Shown here piece by piece: positions 11,101-18,881 of a stretch of 64,000 bases of DNA. The notes beneath the pieces are model-generated. The model worked only from the letters and a program-made list of their open reading frames with translations. It was not told the origin of the DNA and made no database searches. The stretch comes from Cuniculiplasma divulgatum. Lineage in GTDB: Archaea; Thermoplasmatota; Thermoplasmata; Thermoplasmatales; Thermoplasmataceae. Position 1 is the first letter of the stretch. Each line of letters begins with the position of its first letter. The position numbers and the translations under genes were made by a program. The DNA lies in the NCBI GenBank assembly GCA_031200235.1, contig CP133595.1, positions 1,760,877 through 1,824,876 on the forward strand, given 5' to 3'.

Positions 11101-12253
11101 AACACAAGTCAGCGATCCATTTGCCGGCAGCAGTGTGCTGACACCTCCAAATCTTGAGAACTATTACAATGTCACTACACTGCAGAATGCTGGTTTCACA
11201 GGACAGGGCATAAGCATAGGCATACTAGGCGTTGGCGAGGCTGTCAACATGAGCAGCGTCAGTGAGTTCTGGAACACATACGGCATACACAACCCCACAG
11301 TGAATTTTGTAAACCTTACCAGCAACGGCATGAATCCATATGGAGAGGGTTTCGAGGCCGATCTCGATGTAGAATGGTCAGGTGCAATGGCGCCAAATGC
11401 GACCATCTATGACGTGATGGTTCCCTTCAACATAACCGGTATCGGTGACAACGCGATCAACCTGGAACTGTACTACTTCCTGAATGTAATACATCCAAAT
11501 GTCATATCCGGCAGCTGGGCAGAACTCCAGTTCCATCATGACAGCGGATTCGCAGCAATATATACCCAGATTGGAATGCAGGCTGTGGCGGAGGGAACCA
11601 CAATATTCCTTGGATCTGCAGACAGTCACAGCTCTCTGTACCTGACAGTGATGGCATCCCCATACATAGTATCCGTAGGTGGGGTTTACACTCAGCTGAA
11701 CAGCACCGGTGCAATAGTGAATGAGAGCGGCTGGTACCAGCCAGAATACCAGTGGTATGGTGGCCCAGTGGGATCTGGAGGAGGAAACAGCCTGTTCTTC
11801 TCAAGGCCGCTGTACCAGTCGGCTGAGAGGATCATTGTTCCGTCAGTTTACACAAACAGGGCCCAGCCTGATATATCCATGCCTTCCACAAACCTCATAA
11901 CCACAGTGGGTGGAGGCTTCTATACAGCGGGGGGAACCAGCTATGCCACACCAATATCGGCCGGAATATTTGCTGACATTGCACAGTTCCTGAATGAATC
12001 GGGAGCCCCCGGTGGAGGGTACATGGGCTGGATACAGCCGGTGCTGTATGGGCTTGGATATGGATCACTCTTTGGTGCCCCAGGATTCCATCAGGTGAAC
12101 TATGTTGAACCCTATCCGGGCGAAACGGGAAGCGGATATCTTGGCCAGGGATGGAACGATTTCGCAGGAATAGGTACCATGAGCGCGATGAACCTCTCCA
12201 TGGATTTCTATGGGTACTACCAGGCCGGGGAATATCTTTCCCGTGGCCTCTGA
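8138..12253 (+). CDS. thermopsin + sedolisin fusion protease
   Basis: An exported acid protease of 1,371 residues with two unrelated protease modules. A signal peptide (residues 1-30) and a Pro/Ser linker precede a thermopsin (peptidase A5) domain with the hallmark APAPMGLGFFGL at about residue 104 and a turn-rich segment to about residue 800. Next are a pro-kumamolisin activation domain (from about residue 840, FHHFLTPQQF) and a C-terminal sedolisin (S53) domain. The sedolisin catalytic residues are visible: Glu1073 and Asp1077 in GFEADLDVEW, oxyanion Asp1162 in SADSHS, and Ser1268 in GGTSYATP. Both families are known for activity at low pH, so the protein probably degrades proteins outside an acidophilic cell. 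No C-terminal anchor is seen, so secretion or self-cleavage is likely. The combination is unusual, but all key S53 residues are present. Confidence 0.85.
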   Translation: MSKKIVTALVLIVSIVMVVSAVGMAISINGHSTAKNNPSPGNGSGSPSSQPSVPASPGSTGNHASSVNQATVNNVNKLLFLPNAHPNYKLENGTVTPLYDFAPAPMGLGFFGLQNESGTLVGHNYYSNSFQATLRINNLSVYNLGNDGPSSLTFQLNTVMANTTLFGVANYSFWTQNVIVYSTRTHVLSFEDNIWNFSSQTAVMTNNAILNSTGQVYPYPGVHIAIGPSYNVSTPFVAHLYLNTSLFNGNDAVYFNYSIPTIGVSGTYDRVTFNSTPVQPSDNNNNAPDHPVGPEPKSHVKISDFLVSGTTPAPNGLLYDSEIMLGGPGGGSTTNVMNIDGTMSLKYIPQENPEAQHHPAPPGPNQGNRGSTGYVTVPSAFDFGTDTGETSVGMAVAWNSAHQAILTPGPSLLYGMWNISGQSQMEQFYGQVAPSNAFLFVSPGNVMSNNYNGYVPLTSSGGYNFWLPAGTYSAEALMSYHNPEVSILTPGENFMLSSNPSTGIYTPLYAENNAQLANISVSGDGTLSNPYIAFNQEYTYMSPLFGQLNDFAFPQFEAVMLLNTNQYIVFNNMPAFPIVYSDTYQLYSLFYTGLPDNFLGYWFYNSSGVVLENSTSITGWYTYNQAGFPEANVVFWNSSGGILNNDFLSMDSSVLLYNSQVGVWGNHFNNSLYLTEPSLRSSWNIWGEPVGISIFGNNSVVTNNFFTVVIPAQSPDYSIYSGNYASYHNRWNLTSKLSSSTTIYLYSVNGYGYFPGSGSVVGGPYYGGNYWYNFNGTIPYNDNGLIANGGDYLPLNVIDIPPANSVQLAGNIPYVMTDPAFQPYLLNIGSANASAPMSVVIYLNMTNLSELQTFDSAVNSPMSPYFHHFLTPQQFMSAFYPGQSTVAAVESYYSSLGLKVWNYAYAPLAIVVSGTVGEIESAFGVIEFNYYFNYPGAYPTEFMTNTANPYIPAQFNGTILHVYGLSYSTDVLLGGVNQQQVKTGLTAATQVSDPFAGSSVLTPPNLENYYNVTTLQNAGFTGQGISIGILGVGEAVNMSSVSEFWNTYGIHNPTVNFVNLTSNGMNPYGEGFEADLDVEWSGAMAPNATIYDVMVPFNITGIGDNAINLELYYFLNVIHPNVISGSWAELQFHHDSGFAAIYTQIGMQAVAEGTTIFLGSADSHSSLYLTVMASPYIVSVGGVYTQLNSTGAIVNESGWYQPEYQWYGGPVGSGGGNSLFFSRPLYQSAERIIVPSVYTNRAQPDISMPSTNLITTVGGGFYTAGGTSYATPISAGIFADIAQFLNESGAPGGGYMGWIQPVLYGLGYGSLFGAPGFHQVNYVEPYPGETGSGYLGQGWNDFAGIGTMSAMNLSMDFYGYYQAGEYLSRGL

Positions 12254-12354
12254 CCCTGTAATTTTTTAAAACTCTCACTTTTTCTATGTAATGCTGTAAT
12301 GTTGGAGACTTACTGTCGACAAACAATATAGGGGCATAACAACCTACATACTAC

Positions 12355-12365
12355 CTTTATATATT
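12355..12365 (+). promoter_or_regulatory. TATA box of the DUF2079-like gene
   Basis: CTTTATATATT is centred 25 nt before ATG 12385, which supports that start and a leaderless transcript. Confidence 0.55.
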
Positions 12366-12384
12366 TCCTTAAACATTTTAAACA

Positions 12385-14349
12385 ATGTTAAGCAGTTCCA
12401 GCCATACCCGCACTGATCATAAGTTTTCAGATTCCCTGCAGACTGCTATTAGTGCAATTCCGTTCCTTGCGGTTGCACTGGTCCTGATCTACTGGGTACC
12501 AATAATCTGGCTGAAATATATTACACTGCACGATTATGTCTTCGATCTTGGAGTTTTCTACGGCTCTCTCCACTCCATATTCTACATCCACTCCAGCAGC
12601 ATTCTGTATCAGTATGCTGCCGGGTCAGCATTGAGGATAATACTCTCGCCTCTGTCAGTTTTTAACAGCTTCATATTACTGCTGTACATCCAGCTTGTAC
12701 TTGTGCTCGGTTCAGCCATCACAGTATATCTCATATCACGAAGAATTTTCAGGAATCCCATTGCTCCAGTGCTGATCTCAATCGCCTACCTGCTTTATTT
12801 CCCAATTAATGGATCAATATTTTTCGATGTGCATGCCCAGACATTTTTCCTGCCCTTCATGCTTCTGGCATACTATCTGGAGATCTCAGGCAGGTACAAG
12901 CTTTCATTTGTCCTGTTCATCCTGGCTGGCCTCACAAGATTTCCCATAATCGGAATTGTTGTCCTTTATTCAATGGCCGACTTCATATACAACTTCAGGA
13001 CAGGATACCGCACAACAGACAGAACCGTTATGCGCACAAGGATGAAGTTTGACATGGCGCTGTTCTTCGCAGCATTCATCATCACGTTGCTTCAGTATTA
13101 TGCCAACACATACGTGCTGGGTGTATCATCAATGGGAAACATTCACTATGTGGTAGGCGCATCATTCCTGGGCGGATCTCTTGGCACAGACCTCATAACG
13201 GTTCTCATATTCTCTGCCCCCCTTCTTCTTCTGCCCCTCTTTTACTCTGAGTTCTCGCTGATTCTATGGGCCCTGTTTGGTTTTGCCTTTTACACCAACT
13301 ACAGCGGGTATCTATACCCATCCGTGTTCACTGATCAGTACTCGGCGCTGTTTGTGCCCCTGATTTTCATCAGTGTATTTGCAGGTCTCATGGCAAAAAG
13401 GCAGAGCGATGCCGGTGAAACCACGTCACAACCACTAAATATTTCCAGGAGGGGAATTGATGCACAGTTCAGGACTGCCATCAAGATATTTGTGGCAATA
13501 GCAATATTTGCCATGCTCTTCCAGCCATACAGCCCGCTGGCGGCACACACAAACGGTGCTTTGAATATTTCGGATTACACAACTGCGGGCCAGGTTACAG
13601 AGCCCGAGCTTCAGTCAGTAATAAATCTGATTCCTGCCAGTGCCACAGGCATTGTGTTTGGAGGAAACATGCCTGAAATTATGGTGCATTCCCCAAACGT
13701 AAACGGCTCACTGGTATCAGATACAATCAACGGGTATCCGCTGTCCTGGACTCCACAGTACATGGTTACAAACAGTTCAATTCAGTATGTTTCAGGTGTT
13801 CCGGGCGATTTCACCTCAACTCCAGCTCCCACAGGCTATAACCAGTACCAGTTTACACAGAATGCCATGGCATCCGGTGCCTTTGGCATAGTTGCCGAAT
13901 ATCATGGCGCATTCCTGCTGGAACGGGGATATCACGGCTCTCCTGTGTTATTCAGCCCGATGCATTACCCCACTGTGCCATACGGAAAGATGTTCGCCCT
14001 TAATTCCTCAGCAATATCGGCAGGCGGCCTGCAAATATCCAACGCAATCAACGTGACAGTCATACCTTCAGCAGCATTCCTGCTCTATCCCGGAACATAT
14101 TCCCTTCGGCTGAATCTTTCAAACGTAAGCCTGGATGCCCCTTCATCTGTTCAGTTTAGGCTTTCCGCAGATAATGTTGCCGGCAATATAATGGTGGCAT
14201 CATCGCAGATCGACAGCGGGCAGAATTCAGTGATTGTAAATTTCACGCTGGACAACTTCTATGCCAGTGCTGACCTGTTCATGACCGGATTGAATTTGTA
14301 TGGTACAGTCACAATTCAGTCAATGAGCATTCAGGAAACGGAGGCTTGA
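12385..14349 (+). CDS. DUF2079-like polytopic membrane protein
   Basis: A 654-residue protein with about ten membrane helices in the first 400 residues and a C-terminal exported domain of about 230 residues. The first loop carries HDYVFDLGVFYGSL, which matches the conserved D-L-G-hydrophobic-F region after helix 1 of the DUF2079 family. A later FFDVHAQTFFLPF fits the second conserved region. DUF2079 proteins resemble GT-C glycosyltransferases, so a lipid-linked sugar transfer role on the outer face is plausible but not shown. ATG 12385 is supported by a TATA box 25 nt upstream. The Wzx-like flippase gene follows about 100 nt downstream with its own promoter, which fits a glycan-handling neighbourhood. 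Confidence 0.65.
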   Translation: MLSSSSHTRTDHKFSDSLQTAISAIPFLAVALVLIYWVPIIWLKYITLHDYVFDLGVFYGSLHSIFYIHSSSILYQYAAGSALRIILSPLSVFNSFILLLYIQLVLVLGSAITVYLISRRIFRNPIAPVLISIAYLLYFPINGSIFFDVHAQTFFLPFMLLAYYLEISGRYKLSFVLFILAGLTRFPIIGIVVLYSMADFIYNFRTGYRTTDRTVMRTRMKFDMALFFAAFIITLLQYYANTYVLGVSSMGNIHYVVGASFLGGSLGTDLITVLIFSAPLLLLPLFYSEFSLILWALFGFAFYTNYSGYLYPSVFTDQYSALFVPLIFISVFAGLMAKRQSDAGETTSQPLNISRRGIDAQFRTAIKIFVAIAIFAMLFQPYSPLAAHTNGALNISDYTTAGQVTEPELQSVINLIPASATGIVFGGNMPEIMVHSPNVNGSLVSDTINGYPLSWTPQYMVTNSSIQYVSGVPGDFTSTPAPTGYNQYQFTQNAMASGAFGIVAEYHGAFLLERGYHGSPVLFSPMHYPTVPYGKMFALNSSAISAGGLQISNAINVTVIPSAAFLLYPGTYSLRLNLSNVSLDAPSSVQFRLSADNVAGNIMVASSQIDSGQNSVIVNFTLDNFYASADLFMTGLNLYGTVTIQSMSIQETEA

Positions 14350-14445
14350 GCTGTGTGTGTAGAAACGCAGGTCTGAACAGATTTACACAACATTGCATCA
14401 CTGCAGATCGAATAATTTTAAAGCAAACTTTGCATGTGGGTAGAA

Positions 14446-15984
14446 ATGACTGAACTTACCTCGTCCAGATCGCTAGGACTGGATGCAATTTTCCAGTACA
14501 CCGGTTCCGGCGTTCAGTTGTTTTCCGGAGCAATTTTTTATATCATCATCGTAAGGATGTTCAGTACCACTGCGGTGGGCGCCATAGCTCTGTTCCTTGC
14601 CATAATTGGGCTTTTTAACATTGTCTTTTCCTTCGGTCTTGGGACCGCCGCCCAGCACTTCACATCATACAGCCTTGGCATAGGTGATTATGCCGCCGTA
14701 AGAAAAACCATAAGGAAGATGATAGGTTTTGGCTTTCTTCTCTCCCTTGTAGGTTTCGGCATTCTGCTGATTTCCAGTGGCGGGATATCACTCATATTCC
14801 TTCACAGTTCATCATATTCCTTCCTTGTGAGGCTGCTCAGCATTGTCCTTCTTGGAAATATCCTCTTTGGAATATTGAACGGCGCCTTGCTTGGCCTTCA
14901 GAATTTCAGGCTTTCGGCCATAATAAACATAATCATCTGGGTCTTCTATTATTTTGGGTCAATAGCTCTGGCACTGTATGCCAGAAGCCTTGACGTAATA
15001 ATCTTCGGCTGGATTATCGGTGTATTCCTTGGAGTCTCGCTGGAACTGGCCATAATACTCAGGCAGGTGAGCCGTTATCCATCCAGTGGCAAAGCCCCTG
15101 GGAGCAATTTTATCCTGAAGTATTCTCTTCCGGTACTTCTTTCCGGAATAATCGGATATGGCGCATCATACATGGATCGATTCGTTGTTGCAGGGCTGCT
15201 GAATCTCTCTTCTCTTGGAGTATACAACTTTGCACTTCTGATTGCCTCATCAATAGGATTCCTTGCAACACCATTCAATAACATACTGATGCCAAAGTTT
15301 TCTGAACTCTTCGGCGAAGGGAGGAGAGGGGAGATAGCCAGCATAGTTGACGGCTCTTCTGTTCTTCTATCATCAATATATGTGCCTGCTGCACTTGGTA
15401 TTGCAGCACTCTCACCAATGATTCTGGTACTCCTTGGTGGTTATCAATACACCGGAGGCTCCGTTGCACTGGCAATAATTATGGGTTTTTCGGCACTTTT
15501 CATCTCTGTGAATATACTCACCCAGGCAATAGCATCCGTGCGGAAGACGCATTTATTCATTTATTCAAGCGCAGCAGCCCTGGCTGCAAATGTTGTTCTT
15601 TCCATTGTGCTGATACCAAGGTTCGGTCTCATAGGCGCGGCTTTCGGCTTTTCCTCCGTCTATGCTGCAACCTTTGTGATCCAGTACTATTTTGCCCGAA
15701 AGAACGGGATAGTTCATTTCAATTATTCCGCATTTGCCAAGGTGTGGATTGCATCAATGATAATGTTTGCAGTTGTGATGTCCGCAGAGGAACCTCTGGA
15801 GGCTTTCCTGCATCACACGTTACTGCTTCTGCCGCTGTATATAGCACTGGGATTTGTCGTGTACGTCATTGCTGCAAGGATACTTCAGATTTTCAAGAGA
15901 GAGGACAAGGACCTCATCATATCACTGTTTCCGGATAAGTACAGGAAAATACGGAGGGCCATCGAGGTTCTGATACTTCACTGA
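14446..15984 (+). CDS. Wzx/MATE-like polysaccharide flippase
   Basis: A 512-residue membrane protein with 12-14 helices and the look of the MOP superfamily (oligosaccharide flippases). The N-terminal SLGLDAIFQYTGSGVQLFSG opening, paired helices and a mid-protein LPVLLSGIIGYGASYMDRFVVAG motif are typical of lipid-linked oligosaccharide flippases. It probably moves lipid-linked glycans across the membrane. I prefer ATG 14446 over ATG 14434 because the TATA-like element ATTTTAAA (14415-14422) is centred 27 nt upstream of it. The DUF2079-like gene upstream and the glycosyltransferase locus at 52-63 kb provide possible partners. Confidence 0.75.
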   Translation: MTELTSSRSLGLDAIFQYTGSGVQLFSGAIFYIIIVRMFSTTAVGAIALFLAIIGLFNIVFSFGLGTAAQHFTSYSLGIGDYAAVRKTIRKMIGFGFLLSLVGFGILLISSGGISLIFLHSSSYSFLVRLLSIVLLGNILFGILNGALLGLQNFRLSAIINIIIWVFYYFGSIALALYARSLDVIIFGWIIGVFLGVSLELAIILRQVSRYPSSGKAPGSNFILKYSLPVLLSGIIGYGASYMDRFVVAGLLNLSSLGVYNFALLIASSIGFLATPFNNILMPKFSELFGEGRRGEIASIVDGSSVLLSSIYVPAALGIAALSPMILVLLGGYQYTGGSVALAIIMGFSALFISVNILTQAIASVRKTHLFIYSSAAALAANVVLSIVLIPRFGLIGAAFGFSSVYAATFVIQYYFARKNGIVHFNYSAFAKVWIASMIMFAVVMSAEEPLEAFLHHTLLLLPLYIALGFVVYVIAARILQIFKREDKDLIISLFPDKYRKIRRAIEVLILH

Positions 15985-16151
15985 TTTACCATTACTGAAT
16001 CAGCCAACTTGTGGTCAAATGAAATCTTGAAAACATAGTTATAGATGGGTGAGATGAAGGTATCTGAAAATTCAAGCCGAAAATATGCGGATGAATCGTG
16101 CATGAAAGCAATTTTTGCTGATCATGCTTCCTGAAGTCCACCGGAATTGAA

Positions 16152-17453
16152 ATGGATGAAAGTGGAGGAATACCGTTGGCCTCAAAAATATCGGAAAGTA
16201 AAGCTGAAAATCCCTATGAATTCAAGATAAGGGGCCTTGACAAGAGAATATGGATCCTCAGTGCCACTCGCTTTATCAGGGCTTTCGGGCGAGGTTCATC
16301 CTTCATATTTGTGCCTCTTGTGTTCATAGTGGTCTACCACATGGGATTTGTTGTAACTGGCCTGTTTCTGGGCACTGCAACACTCATCATGGCTTTCATA
16401 CAGTATTTTTCCGGTATTCTAACAGATAAAATCGGAAGAAGATCGATACTGGTGTACTCGCAGATACCAGCGGTGCTGTTCTATCTGCTTATTTTTTACA
16501 GTATAGCGTTTCCCCATTATTTTCTGCTGCTGCTATTATCCTGGTATGGAACAATAGTCATAAATTCCATACAGTACCCGGCAGTGCAGGCCGCAGTGGC
16601 AGACGTAACCTCAGTCAGTGACAGGCTGTCAGGCTACACTGTCATGAGAATAATGGCAAACCTGGGCATTGCCATTGGCCCGCTCATGGGTGCGTATCTT
16701 GCTTACCATGGACTGCAGTATATATTCCTGGTTTCGGCAGCTGTGACCGTTGTCGAGATCATAATGCTGTACTACCTCTTCAGGGAATCATATGTTCCCG
16801 CTGAACATATCAGCCTGAAGAAAGGCGATCTTGGCAGGGCTTATAGAAGTGACAGGTTCTTCATACTTTTCATAATTGTTGGTATCGCTCTTGGCATTTT
16901 CATGAGGCAGAGAGGTTCAACATTCACCGTATATACAATAGTTGTGGAGCATCTTCCGTATCTGTATCTCGGCATAGTGTGGGCCCTGAACGGAGCGCTT
17001 GTTGTGGCTCTTCAGTTCCCTTTTCTCAGGCTCATGACCAGGTCAGGAAATCCAATGATGTGGAGAGGCATAGGGACGGTTTTCTATGCAATTTCATTTC
17101 TCATACTCACATCATCCCCGGTGTTCCTGATCCTTGTTGCCTTTATGACAGTTGCAACCGTTGGCGAGGATATGCTCTCGCCCACCACCCAGAGCATCAT
17201 AACGACACTGGCGCCTGAAAATATGAGGGGTTCATACATTGGAGTGTATAACCTTTACACAAGTTTCGGTGGTTTCGCAGGTGCAATAATAGGCCTTTAC
17301 CTTTTATTTGTTTTCCAGAAAGTTGCAAGCGCCTACTGGTTATATATTTCCCTGGGCACCACCATAGTGGCAGTTTCATACGTCCTGCTGGGAAGAATGT
17401 TCACAAGACGCATCTCAAGGGTTGTCATATCGCCGGTTACGTCAGCCAAGTAA
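16152..17453 (+). CDS. major facilitator superfamily transporter
   Basis: A 433-residue permease with 12 predicted helices. The MFS signature loop between helices 2 and 3 is visible as GILTDKIGRRSIL. The N-terminal 35 residues are polar and cytoplasmic. Substrate is unknown: polar residues within helices are few and no partner gene is adjacent. The flippase gene ends 168 nt upstream. The gap contains a 29-codon frame (16046-16135, ATG to TGA) that I cannot assign. The C-terminal half is as long as the N-terminal half, so the gene looks complete. Confidence 0.75.
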   Translation: MDESGGIPLASKISESKAENPYEFKIRGLDKRIWILSATRFIRAFGRGSSFIFVPLVFIVVYHMGFVVTGLFLGTATLIMAFIQYFSGILTDKIGRRSILVYSQIPAVLFYLLIFYSIAFPHYFLLLLLSWYGTIVINSIQYPAVQAAVADVTSVSDRLSGYTVMRIMANLGIAIGPLMGAYLAYHGLQYIFLVSAAVTVVEIIMLYYLFRESYVPAEHISLKKGDLGRAYRSDRFFILFIIVGIALGIFMRQRGSTFTVYTIVVEHLPYLYLGIVWALNGALVVALQFPFLRLMTRSGNPMMWRGIGTVFYAISFLILTSSPVFLILVAFMTVATVGEDMLSPTTQSIITTLAPENMRGSYIGVYNLYTSFGGFAGAIIGLYLLFVFQKVASAYWLYISLGTTIVAVSYVLLGRMFTRRISRVVISPVTSAK

Positions 17454-17559
17454 GCATTTTCATTTCAGGATCCTTGGGCCAGTAAAAATATGGCTTATGT
17501 TCCCTGAAGTGAGATAAACAGGGTATTTATGATCATTCTTCTCAATCAGTATGTTAAAT

Positions 17560-17570
17560 TTTTTATATTA
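17560..17570 (+). promoter_or_regulatory. TATA box of the gene at 17591
   Basis: TTTTTATATTA is centred 26 nt before ATG 17591, consistent with a leaderless start. Confidence 0.5.
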
Positions 17571-17590
17571 TTGGCAAATTAATGTAAGAA

Positions 17591-18121
17591 ATGACCACAA
17601 TCGAAGGTTCAATAGACAATGCGTGGAAACGCGGTAAAACTACAAATATTCATCACCTGATATTTTTGCCGGATTCACTGCTGATTTTTGATGTTCTTAA
17701 CAAGCGGGAGATTAGAAAGGATGTAATCCAATATCTCAGATCGGACCCTCTTACTCTTGCTCCAATTTCGGCCGTTCAGGACGTTGCATTTTACAGGGAC
17801 AGCAAGCAGATTCATGAGCAAATTATCAATATGGCTATTGAAGCAGGAAATCAGATAGAAAAGAACATTGATGCGGAGATTGCCAAGGTGCCCCCAGAAT
17901 TTCAACGAATTGATTACGCAGAAATAAGGTATATTTCGCTGAAGCAGGGGAAACTAATGGGATTACCATTACTGGAGATCTCAGCTTCCCAGGGTGATAC
18001 TGAATACAAGCTGATGCACAACAATTATGAGAAAATGGCACGCCTTGATGACGAAACCTTCCAAAGATATTCTGACCTGCTAACGAAAACGCTTGGAGCA
18101 CGGGCAAAAGTCGAAGAGTAA
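17591..18121 (+). CDS. hypothetical cytosolic protein
   Basis: A 176-residue soluble protein with no signal peptide or membrane helix. It opens with short beta-type segments (NIHHLIFLPDSLLIFDV), has a helical middle rich in Ile and Glu (QIINMAIEAGNQIEKNIDAE) and returns to beta-type sequence (YAEIRYISLKQGK...PLLEIS) followed by a helix. The alternating pattern could be a PH-like fold, but this is a guess. A good TATA box 26 nt upstream supports expression as a single gene. The next gene is convergent, about 240 nt away. No family was recognised. Confidence 0.6.
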   Translation: MTTIEGSIDNAWKRGKTTNIHHLIFLPDSLLIFDVLNKREIRKDVIQYLRSDPLTLAPISAVQDVAFYRDSKQIHEQIINMAIEAGNQIEKNIDAEIAKVPPEFQRIDYAEIRYISLKQGKLMGLPLLEISASQGDTEYKLMHNNYEKMARLDDETFQRYSDLLTKTLGARAKVEE

Positions 18122-18359
18122 TATCATGCCACCCTAACAAAGTGTGATTTTAGATTTCTCTGCTATCGGGTCTCAACGCCTTGATCCGTAAAAGGCAGTG
18201 ACCACCCTTAAGAAAATTAACTACATTTTTGTGCTTGTAAATCACACGATGAGCTACTATAGGATTCTACAAATAACGATACTGACTGACTCATTACAAC
18301 CGTGTAAATTTAGAAAATTTTGAAGCTAACTCAATATGTGTTATGAATAATGACGAAGT

Positions 18360-18875
18360 TCAAAGTTGCTTCAATTTCTCCAGAAAATTCTTGAATGAGT
18401 AGGAGTGTAAAGATGCTGTTTTTATATCGAAAAGCTCAAGAATTTGGCTTCTGATTAGAGTACCATCGGAAGGATTTGGAAGTATTGAAATAAATTTCTC
18501 CTTTGTACCGGTGTCGGCTCTTGGAAGCTCCCGGAGCTTAAGCGTTTTTGCTGCTGTCCTGGTAAGTCCAGAAATAGACCATCCTTCTATTTCAGGAACT
18601 GCAAGGAATATGTTTTCATCCGTCAATCTTGTATATCTTCTTTTCAGTTCGGAGATTCTGGAACTTGAAGATGCATAATTCCCTGTATCATCGTCTGCAA
18701 TGAACATGAATTGCTCTCCTTGCGATCTGATGGAGAAAATGTAGCTGTCAACCTTTTCATCCTTCTTTTGAGAGTATTTGAACATCTTTAATTGGGGCCC
18801 TATTTTTTCAAGTTCAATGATCCTGTTTATTAACAATTCATCAAAATATCCCTCTACAAAAATATACTTCGACAT
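18360..18875 (-). CDS. TOPRIM-like protein partnered with an AAA ATPase
   Basis: A 171-residue protein with TOPRIM-type landmarks: an N-terminal strand ending in an acidic residue (YIFVEGYFDELL), a second strand FMFIADDDTG giving the D-x-D pair, and a later EIEGW. TOPRIM domains bind Mg and cut or bind nucleic acid. It starts 6 nt after the stop of the ATPase gene at 18882-20066, so the two are surely co-transcribed. ATPase+TOPRIM pairs occur as split OLD-type nucleases and in defence systems such as PARIS (AriA/AriB) and RloB-like modules. The domain is short, and its assignment rests on motifs rather than a full family match. Confidence 0.65.
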   Translation of the reverse strand: MSKYIFVEGYFDELLINRIIELEKIGPQLKMFKYSQKKDEKVDSYIFSIRSQGEQFMFIADDDTGNYASSSSRISELKRRYTRLTDENIFLAVPEIEGWSISGLTRTAAKTLKLRELPRADTGTKEKFISILPNPSDGTLIRSQILELFDIKTASLHSYSFKNFLEKLKQL

Positions 18876-18881
18876 GTTGAT

